Origin: Sporothrix humicola
Lineage: Eukaryota; Ascomycota; Sordariomycetes; Ophiostomatales; Ophiostomataceae
NCBI GenBank assembly: GCA_021396245.1
Contig: WNYE01000026.1
Location: 186,001-250,000 of the forward strand
Direction of reading: 5' to 3'
DNA length: 64,000 nt
Shown here: positions 56,124 to 64,000 of the stretch, in pieces
Layout of the letters: every line of letters begins with the position of its first letter
Numbering within the stretch: the stretch's first letter is position 1
Translations under genes and position numbers: made by a program
The notes under the pieces: generated by a model
What the model was told of the DNA's origin: nothing
The model's input: the letters and a program-made list of their open reading frames with translations, nothing else
Databases searched by the model: none

Positions 56124-56900
56124 ATGGCAAGCACAATGAACGTCTGCCGGACAGCCCTGCTGCGGAGGGCGCTGGCTTCGGCTTCGGCTTCGAGTTCTTC
56201 CTCGACTTTCTCTTCCTCGATCACATCACGGGCTGCAACCTCGCCATTACGTTCCTCTGTCCTTTCCTCCTCCTTCTCGACATCTTCCACACTCAGAAAC
56301 GCCGCTGCTGCGGACGCACCATCACAAGACGCATCTGACGCAACACCAGCACCAGCAGAAGGCGATGCTGCTGTTGCTCCTTCTGCAGCCATCTCGTCGT
56401 GCCCCGAGGGAACTGTCCTCGTCGGCCTCAACTACACCAAGGGCAAGACCGACCCGGTCGCCAAGCGCGACGAGGACTATCCTGCGTGGCTGTGGAAGTG
56501 TCTCGATGTCATGAAGAAGACCGCCGCCGTCGAAGAAGACGCCGGTGATGAGTTTTGTACGTACTGCGAACAATGTCAATGAACGTACCCTGTACAACAG
56601 TTTGCTAACGTACACTTAGCCAAAAGTAAAAAGCAGCGGCGGCTGGCGCTGAAGCGGCAGCGTGAGCTCGAGGCCAAGATCATGGCGACGGGCGACCTGA
56701 CGGCCCTGGCGCCCAAGATCCCGATGCAGCACCAGACGATTGATTTGCCCGTGGGCGTGGCCAGGGCCGAGGGCGAGGAGCCCGCTACGATCCTGGACGA
56801 CACGCTGGAGGCGGCGACGAAGCGCAGGGAGCTGCGGATGGCGCTGCGCAAGGAGCGGCGGGCCAAGATCAAGGAGAACAACTACCTGCGGTCGATGTAG
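56124..56900 (+). CDS. MRPL37: Mitochondrial large ribosomal subunit protein mL54 (MRPL37)
   Basis: Two exons, 56124-56556 and 56620-56900, encode 237 residues; the 63-nt intron is GTACGT...GCTAAC...TTAG and joins DEF to SKSKKQRR. The first ~60 residues are rich in Ala, Ser and Arg with no acidic residues, a typical mitochondrial presequence. The conserved mL54 core follows: CPEGTVLVGLNYTKGKTDP, then DEDYPAWLWKCLD, then a basic helical C-terminus with KKQRRLALKRQR and AKIKENNYLRSM. mL54 is a structural protein of the mitoribosomal large subunit. An ATG at 56136 is an alternative start with little effect on the mature protein. Ala/Ser-rich and Ala/Pro-rich linkers make it longer than the yeast protein. 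Confidence 0.9.
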
Positions 56901-57356
56901 GTGTTGTGAGTGGGATGGGAATGAAAATGAAAATAAAAGTGAAAATGGATGGCTTAGGCATTGGGGCATATCATTGTACATTGTAAGAATACATAGAATC
57001 TGGAGCAAAAGAACGACTTCCTTCTACGAGTTTGTTTACGAGAGGACATATTTGTGGACGTAAATGATATGAAATGATATGATATTAAACCAGACGCCAG
57101 AGAAACCATGCGGCGTCGTGAATCGAGATCCTAGCCGAGAAATAGTACATAAAGTACACGATGAAGACGAAGATAGAAACAGAAATAATAAAGAAAAACG
57201 CATAAATAAAGAAATGGGTCCAAATATCCCGTGATCCAGTTAACCAAAAATGCTGTTCGCTCATACGCTGTCATGATCATGAGAGACGAAGAAGAAGGAA
57301 ATAGAAGGAAACAAAAAAGAAAATGAAGAGAATAAAACAAGAGGGAAAACACCCCC
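56901..57356. other. Convergent intergenic region, 456 bp
   Basis: AT-rich region between the stop codons of the mL54 gene (+) and the orphan zinc protein gene (-). No coding sequence seen. Confidence 0.6.
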
Positions 57357-59268
57357 CTACATCACTGCACAATTGTTTGAGGCGGCGGGCAGGGCGGGTA
57401 TGGGCAGCGCCGTGTGGTGCCACTCCAGATGCAGCTGAAAGTCTGCCAGCGACGGGAATCCGTGCTCGTCCTGCGCGTACTTTGTCTGGTCGCCCTCGGC
57501 GCTGTCGTAGTACAGATAGTCGTCGCAGTACGGGCACCACAGCCGCGCCTCCCAGTCGCCCGTCATGGGCGGCAGGTGGTTGGCAATGGCGAGGGGCGCA
57601 AAGACAATGGTGCGCGGGCTGCTGGCGTCGGAGACGGCGACGGTTGTGGCCTGCCAGCGCGGGTATTCGTCCTCGCCGCCCTCGTCGGGTGGAGGCGTAA
57701 AATAAGAAGACGACGCAGTTGTCGACTGGCTGGACGAGAGCTGAGGCGACGGTCTCCGGAACGTGGGCAGTGGTGTTGTGGGATTTGTCGAGGACGCGGC
57801 CGAGGTTTTGGGGGCGGCAAACGGAAGGTAGGAAATAGAGTTGGACGAGGAGGAGAGGGGACTGTGGTTGGACGAAATGGCGGCCGGCGGCGTTCGTGTT
57901 GTCGGTAGTCGCTGAATGTCTTCCCAGACAACGTGGCCGTCGCAAAAGTCGCAGATGAAGGCGATATCGCGGTCGCCGAAGCGCTCAAACGTGCCGACAA
58001 TGTTGCAGTACGGCACGAGGTCCTCGAGAGTCGGCGGTTTTGATGGTGGAGAAGGAGGTTCGTCGGGATGGAGGGGGATGGTTGTTTGTGCAGGTTCGAA
58101 GGAGGTATCAAAGGCGGAGGGTGTGGGTATTGGCGTATGAGTATTTGTTGATATTGGTATTGGTACAGGTGCTGCTGCTGGCGTATTATATGATGGTGAT
58201 CTTTGCGGCTGCTTCATGGCGGACTTGAGCAGTGGTCGGTTCGATGTCGGGTTCGCGCTTGCGTTTTGTGAGGAAGACATTGATGGTTGTGGTGTCATTT
58301 CCACGCTCTCAAATTCGTCGTCTCCGTACGTATCGTTGAACCCCGACCGGCCTCGGAACCGTTCTTGGCCGGCAAACCGTCGTTGTTCACGCGCTCGTAA
58401 CTGTGGTAGCTGTTGTTTCCATGCCGGCGTTCCTGGTACTGTTTGGGACCGACTTCGGCTTGGGCCACTGCCGCTACTACTCTCGCCATGTGTCTGGCCT
58501 CTGGCCTGTTGTTTCCGCAGCTCTTGCTGCTCACGATATCGGCGGTACACGAGGAACGCGCCCAGACAGCGCGCGCCACTACCGCTGCCGTCGCCGGCCT
58601 CGTGCTCGGCATTGAAGATGCGACGAGCCGCGCGGCACTGTGCACGGTGCAGCTGGCGGCGCAGATGGACGGTCTGGCGCACCCAGAGCGGGTTGATGGG
58701 CCCGCCCTGTCGGATCCAGTCGCGGAACAGCTGTGTGTGGTCGTCGAAGTAGCCTTTGAGCGCGGCCAGCTCAGCAAGCGATTCGGCTGGAAGGTTAGTA
58801 GGAGGAACACAATATGAATATGGGGGGTGTATGGGACTCACGCCTTCGATCATTCTCGTAGTAGAACTGGCCGTTGACGAGCGGGGCCATGGCCTGGAAG
58901 TCGCGCTTTGCCTCGTCGAGCGCCTCCTCGACGGCGCGGACCTGCTCAAACTCGTCCGGGCCCCAGCCGCGCTTGTCGGCAAACATCAAAATGCGCAGGG
59001 CGTCCTGTATGGCCATGGCAATGGCGGCGAGCAGAGAGCCGACGGTCTCGGAGGGTGTCGGCGCGGCTGCAGGGCCGGGCGCATGTCGTTGCGCCTGTTT
59101 TGACGCGGATCTCGCTGACCCTGACCCAGATCCTGAAGCGGAGGCAGACCCTGATCCTGACCCCGACGCAGGTGCAGAGCCAGAGCCAGATGCAGAGCCA
59201 TATGGTGTAGAAGAGGAACCGGAACCGGACGCGGCCTTGTCCGTGGAGTGAGTACTTCGACTGGCCAT
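57357..59268 (-). CDS. Orphan protein with putative C-terminal zinc-binding module
   Basis: Two exons, 59268-58842 and 58786-57357, encode 618 residues; the 55-nt intron has GTGAGT, TACTAAC and CCAG. Residues ~13-52 are a Ser/Gly/Ala repeat. Residues ~70-230 are predicted helical (SLLAAIAMAIQDALRILMFA; RDWIRQGGPINPLWVRQTVH), suggesting a conserved folded region. Residues ~230-400 are Ser/Pro/Thr-rich. The C-terminal part has CDFC near residue 421 and CPYC near 560 with downstream HLEWHH (about 595-600). These residues could bind one or two zinc ions, but the first pair is separated from the second by a long Ser-rich insert. I recall similar fungal proteins only as hypothetical. No DNA-binding C2H2 spacing is obvious, so function is unassigned. 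Confidence 0.8.
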
Positions 59269-61830
59269 GGCTGCTGTGTCGGCCGCCTGCCGTCTGGTGT
59301 CTCGTTCGTTTCGTTGTGTCTCTATCGTGTACTGTTTTTCAATCGTCGTATCTTCGTGTGTTCGTATAGTCGTCTCGCCCTCTGTCGGGGCTTCTCTCTC
59401 GCAAGGCCTCTCTCTACCGGCCGCGTTCGCTGGTCGGCCGAATGCTCAGGACGGCGCGCGGCGGCAACATGCTAAGCAGCGGGCAGACGGTCGTGGCGCG
59501 TGTGTGCACAGTAGGACGCCGTAGATTGTCGGCTGTCGAGTAGGAGGGCGTTGGCTGTCAAGTAATCTGTCGAGTCTGTCGAGGTGTGGCTATGTTGTCT
59601 GATCGGCTTGGCCTTGGACGTCTTGTCGTTCTGCCGTCGTGCTGGTTGCTGTCACTCTATCGTCTGTCGCTGTCGTGGGGCGTGGAGAAACGGAAATAAT
59701 AGCGTCAGGACGCCCTGAAGCTGAAATTGGACTGGACAGCTTTTTCGAAAGGGCTGCTTACGCCCAGCCTTTTGCTATTCCTCTTTTTGATTTTTCGACG
59801 TGTCCGTATTTTTTCCTTTTTCCTTTTTTTGCTTCTGGGTTTCTGCTCAGTTCTCGTCAGGTTTGGCACGTTGTTCGTATTCGCCCGCTGCCAGAAATCA
59901 GAAAACGAGACAGAAATGGGAGCTGGAAAGCTAAAAGCCAAAATGGCAGCCAAGCCTCACTCGAACCCCCTTTGGTCGCTGCGCCCAGAGCTCCGTTTTC
60001 TGCTTTCGAGGGCGATTTTTGTATTCCTTTTTCTCACGGACTTATTGCGGCTGGATTCTGAGCGGGAAACAGAAAACAGAAAACGGAAAACGGAAAACGG
60101 GGAGCGGCTGTCAGCTTTTCTTTCTCTCTTTTCGTTTCTCGTTTCCTCGCTTTGCAAATCGTATTTGTTCCGTATTTTAATTTGAGTTTGTTTGGAGCGG
60201 CGGCGGCGGCTTATTTGGCGTATGAATTTGGCGTGACGGCGCCCATTTGGGTTTGTTTTGGCGTCGTTTTGGTTTGGTCGTTTGCCTTGTCTGTTTGTTG
60301 TCGCTTGTCGCTTTCTTGTCACTTTTTTGTGTTGGTTTTTGTTTCGAGATGGTTTGTGTTTTAGTCCATGCAGGCACAAAGGCTACGAGTTGGTTTTGCT
60401 TTGTCTGTTCCTTCCTTGTTCTTTCCTTGATCAGAGTCTCCCTTCCCTTCTGCACCTTCCTTTTACACGTGCCTGCCGTCAGCTTGTGAAAGATACAGCG
60501 TCCATTCGTGCTCCGTTCCTTCCTTCCCTTGGGTCGCTCCTTCTCTTTTTCTCTCCTTCTCCAACGCCTTCCCCCCTCCGAACCCAGAAAAAGGAAAGAG
60601 GCAGCCGGCGGGAGCTTGTGGCTCGAAACGTTGCTGATCCACGTAGGCGTAGCGGAGAGGGAAACAAGGGGACCCGCCAGGTACCGGGCACGCCCAGGCA
60701 CAGGGTGGGGGAAGGGCAGAAAGGGAAAGGGAAAGCAGACAAAAAGTGTGTGGGTGTGGTATCTCTTGGGGTTTCTTGGTGTTTGGAGTACGAAAGGGTG
60801 GTGCGTGGCAGGGCGTGTGAAGGCGTTTTGGAGTTTCTGGCAAGGGCGGCCGCGCTCTTTCCTCTTTTCTCTACCCTCTTTTCCCTTTTCCCTTTCCCTG
60901 TTTTCGATCCTTCCTGATCTTCTCTTTTTGATCTCCAGTGTTCTGTTTCTTGTGCCTGGCCCTTTCCTTTTCTCCTTCTTTCCTTGGCTCTTTTTGCTCC
61001 TTTTTTTTGTTTGTCTCCCTTTCTCGGTTGCTCTTTCCCAACCTACCCGGGCTCTTTATCGAAGGATTCAGCCGCTGGAGACAAAACGGAAGGTAGGCGT
61101 TCTGGTCTGTGAGAGGGACAGATACAAAATACTTTCGAGATACCTTCAAGCAAGGGACAGCGGGGCGCTATGATTGATTGGCATTGCTGCTATTTCTGTA
61201 TCTTTGGCCGTTTGTTCGAACGGTTTATGGCGTAGCGTATGTCGGTCCCTACCCTGGCCAGGACTGGCACTTTTTTAGTGTTACGGAACCGGTGACGTTT
61301 TCTGGGCTCACAAAAAACCAAAACGTTGATGGTCGTTCCTTCCACAGAAAAAGAAGAAAAATGGCAAAATGTGTCTGTGGCGCCTGCCAAGCGTGGTTGG
61401 TTATTGTCGGAGGCCGTTCTTTCCAAAGGCTTTGGAATTGCACTAAATGACTGAAAGGAACCCCCGAAACCCCAGATCGGCCAACTGTGCGAACGCTTTC
61501 TTTCCTGACAACTTCGTATTCGTTCCTGCTTTTGACTCGCTGTAGACACGCACTGTTCACACCAATTCAGCCTTACGGCAGTTGAAGAAAAGCGCAAGTC
61601 CGCAAATCGCAAATCGCATTAGCATTAGCGGGCAAAGCACGGAAGGTGCAGAACAAGTGCGAAAGCAGAGGCAGGAACAAAGGGCGGAAGGAGCCAAGAC
61701 GACCGGTCGAGACCACTGTTGCTTTTGGCAGTTGCGGCACAGCGAAATTCGAAATTTGCTTTACTGGGCATACAGAAAGACGTCAGATATCCTCAGCTCA
61801 GCAAATCAAATATCAGCAGCATAAAGGGGC
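59269..61830. other. Gene-poor divergent region, 2.6 kb
   Basis: Lies between the starts of the orphan zinc protein gene (-) and MTQ1 (+). It holds pyrimidine-rich plus-strand tracts at about 59770-59850 and 60520-61035 and GAAAAC-type short repeats near 60065-60100. None of the open frames shows recognisable protein sequence. Confidence 0.5.
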
Positions 61831-63059
61831 ATGGGAGTGCTTGTGTCGCCACGCAATTTGATGCCCCGTCTCCCACCGTCGCTGTTTTGGCGAGCGCGCC
61901 GATATTCACCATGTGCGGCTTTGCTGCTGCCAGTCTGTCGTGATCTTCCGTCTGCCTTGACGGAGCTTCGCTGGATTCGAGAGTATGTCGACGAGCGAAA
62001 AGACAAGGCCGAGTGGAGGAGATATGACGTCCAACAGAAAGTTTTGTCGATGTGCCGCCGTCGTGGCCGCGGAGAACCCCTGCAATATGTCCTGGGCACG
62101 CAGCCGTTTGGATCGCTGGATCTGCTGTGTCGGCGAGGCGTATTGATTCCGAGGTGAGTGGTCTTCTTGAGTGTGAATATGCAGTCTTCTTGAGTGTTTG
62201 CGTTCACAGCTGACAGTGCAGACCCGAACCAGAGGCGTATTCGTTGCACCTGGCCGACATGTTGCTGAGAGAAAGAGTTGAACAAATGCCCAAAAACACA
62301 GAAGCAACTCCTCTCACGATCCTTGATGCCTGCACGGGAACGGGCTGCATTGCCTTATTGCTGTATGCAGAGCTGTACAAAAAGGCCAAGGCAGCAGGCA
62401 TTGGGCCGTTGCAGGTGGTCGGCGCCGATTTGGCACAAAAAGCCGTGTCATTATCACGGACAAACGCCATTCGAAATGGACTGGTATCTAGAGATGTGGC
62501 CTCGAAAGAAGCATCGACGTCGTCATCTTCAGTCCGGTTTGTCCAGGGAGACCTGTTTTCAGATGACTGGCTGAATGAGTCAGCTGTTCAAGGCCTTTTG
62601 CAGCAAGCGGACCCTTCTCAACCCCCTCGAATCGATGTTTTGGTGTCCAATCCGCCGTATATTTCGACGGATGGCTTTGCACACGATACGGCACGATCTG
62701 TCCGCCTCTTCGAGCCAAAATTGGCGCAGGTTCCCGACCAAGTGCCGTCGTTTGTTCAGAACGGAGGACTGTATGCCGAAGCAGCCGCCGAGGACGTGTT
62801 CTATGTCCGTCTTTTGGAGCTAGCTGCCCGTCTAGATGCACGAATTTTACTATGCGAAGTCGGCGGGCTCGAGCAGGCCGAGCGAGTTGTGGCACTGGCT
62901 CTGAAGCAGTCCTTTCTTCCACTCGAGGTCGAGATCTGGGCCGACCACCCAGACATTGTGGACGTCGACGACCCGGAGAGGTCTGTTACGGTGGCTGGCC
63001 GGAAAATATCCATCAAAGGCGGCGGACACGGCAGATCGGTATTTATTCGGAGGAGATGA
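61831..63059 (+). CDS. MTQ1: Mitochondrial release-factor glutamine N5-methyltransferase (HemK/PrmC family)
   Basis: Two exons, 61831-62153 and 62222-63059, encode 386 residues; the 68-nt intron is GTGAGT...GCAG and restores LIPRPEPEAYSLHLAD, the family's IPRPETE-like segment. The SAM-binding core includes LDACTGTGCIALLL (about residue 142), an acidic-loop VVGADLAQKAV, and the catalytic NPPYIS motif at 62649, whose Asn-Pro-Pro-Tyr binds the target glutamine. In yeast Mtq1 methylates the GGQ glutamine of the mitochondrial release factor Mrf1. The N-terminus is Arg-rich (RLPPSLFWRARRYSP), as for a matrix presequence. The start could be the ATG at 61861, which begins that presequence. It is paired with a convergent mitochondrial tRNA synthetase gene 135 bp away. 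Confidence 0.92.
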
Positions 63060-63194
63060 TGTCATTCATTAGAGCGTGAAAGAGACAGAACGCCAAAGAG
63101 CAGCGATGCTATTGTACGATACGATGGTGATATTACATTATATACAGATACCCAATTTACATACGAGTGGATTTAACTCCATCCTTCACCACCC
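63060..63194. other. Short convergent intergenic region, 135 bp
   Basis: AT-rich spacer between the facing stop codons of MTQ1 (+) and the leucyl-tRNA synthetase gene (-). At this distance the 3' UTRs probably overlap. Confidence 0.6.
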
Positions 63195-64000
63195 CTAGAA
63201 GACAAAGTTGACCAGCTTGCCGTTGCGGATGACAATGGTCTTTTTCGCCTGGCGGATGTCGGGCTTGCCGTCGCCCGTCAGTCGGGCACGACCCTCGTCG
63301 GTCGCCAGGACGGCATCGGCCAGCCAGGCGCCCAGAGCGTCGCCCTTCAGGTCCTCGGGCGCGCGCGGGATGTCGACAGCGACCCGCAGCTTGCCGTTGA
63401 TCTGGACGGCGCAGTTTTGCAGGCGCGGCTGCAGCCAGGCGACGGAGCCGTCTTCTTGCGGGAAGGCCGGGCCCTCGTCGTACGCGTCGGCCACAAAGAG
63501 GCCGGGCAGCTCAGGTTCCAGCACGCTCCAGCACTCTTCGGCAAAGGCGGGCGTAATGGGCGCAAGCATGCGGACGAGCGTGGACGTGGCTGCTCTCAAA
63601 ACGGCCGGTGTGATGACGCCGGCCTCGTGGGCAGCAACGAGTGTGTTGGACAGGCGCATGAGGTCGGACACGACCGTGTTGAGCGCATAGACGCGCGTGT
63701 ACGAGGCGGTGACCGAGGCGATGGTGAGCTGCACCTCGCGCCAGACGGCGGCATCGACGTCCCACCGGGCTAGGTCTCGTTCGCTTTTGGAGTCACGGCG
63801 GGCCTCCAGATCGTCGGCGACAGACTGCGACGGGGGTTCTGTTTGTTGAGGAAGGGAGGTCACCAGCTCGTGGATACGGCCGAGCCAGCGCGTAACGCCC
63901 GTAATCTTGTCCTCGTCCCAGTTGACAACGTCGGCGACGGCCGCCTGGAAGAGCATGTGAGCGCGCGTGGCGTCGGCGCCGTGGCGGGCAATGGTCTCCG
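63195..64000 (-). CDS. Mitochondrial leucyl-tRNA synthetase, 3' part only
   Basis: The minus-strand frame enters from beyond base 64000 and stops at 63195, leaving 267 C-terminal residues; the catalytic, editing and N-terminal parts are outside the window. Visible blocks are RETIARHGADATRAHMLFQA, the VVNWDEDKITG helix, the anticodon-binding helical domain (LRAATSTLVRMLAPITPAFAEE) and the bacterial-type end VQINGKLRVAVD...KTIVIRNGKLVNFVF. That C-terminal pattern marks the bacterial/mitochondrial form, not the archaeal-like cytosolic LeuRS of fungi. It charges mitochondrial tRNA-Leu; in Neurospora and yeast the homologues (leu-5, NAM2) also help splice group I introns, which cannot be judged from this part. 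Confidence 0.92.
   Translation of the reverse strand, partial: ETIARHGADATRAHMLFQAAVADVVNWDEDKITGVTRWLGRIHELVTSLPQQTEPPSQSVADDLEARRDSKSERDLARWDVDAAVWREVQLTIASVTASYTRVYALNTVVSDLMRLSNTLVAAHEAGVITPAVLRAATSTLVRMLAPITPAFAEECWSVLEPELPGLFVADAYDEGPAFPQEDGSVAWLQPRLQNCAVQINGKLRVAVDIPRAPEDLKGDALGAWLADAVLATDEGRARLTGDGKPDIRQAKKTIVIRNGKLVNFVF

Overview
The window looks like a chromosome segment of a filamentous ascomycete (Pezizomycotina, most likely Sordariomycetes; an Ophiostomatales/Sporothrix-like fungus is only a guess). The support is: short spliceosomal introns (51-163 nt, one of 276 nt) with GTRNGT-type donors and near-perfect TACTAAC/CTAAC branch points; GC-rich third codon positions; low-complexity inserts in many proteins; fungal-type complex I, mitoribosome and COMPASS genes; long pyrimidine-rich leaders. 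I see no rRNA, CRISPR array, intact transposon or intact tRNA.

Layout. 1-8.7 kb: the 3' part of a UBR1-type N-recognin E3 ligase (+) converges on a Swd3/WDR5-like COMPASS subunit (-) that carries an RS-dipeptide N-terminus. 8.7-18.5 kb: a 9.8-kb stretch with no convincing gene, holding a tRNA-like relic and an AT-rich island. 18.5-24.5 kb: a three-exon, 1,890-residue kinesin with a long coiled-coil stalk. 24.5-33.8 kb: a second stretch of 9.3 kb without a convincing gene. 33.8-42.6 kb: a DENN-domain protein, Bcd1 (box C/D snoRNP assembly) and, convergently, Scd6 (LSm14-type mRNP protein). 43.5-47.8 kb: two orphan membrane proteins, one polytopic and one apparently tail-anchored. 47.8-52.8 kb: a third gene-poor stretch with a candidate structured RNA. 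52.8-64 kb: an Nsr1/nucleolin-like protein divergent from a complex I 12.3-kDa subunit, mitoribosomal mL54, an orphan putative zinc protein, the mitochondrial release-factor methyltransferase Mtq1 and the 3' part of mitochondrial leucyl-tRNA synthetase.

Two themes recur. Bcd1, Scd6 and Nsr1 are RNA-metabolism genes. Complex I, mL54, Mtq1 and mitochondrial LeuRS form a 9-kb mitochondrial neighbourhood, three of its four genes serving mitochondrial translation. I did not find a clear, self-contained new biological system. The best leads are the three orphan proteins, the RS-Swd3 fusion, the structured-RNA candidate at 51.8-52.1 kb, and purine/pyrimidine tracts in the gene-poor stretches that resemble the leaders of the annotated genes.
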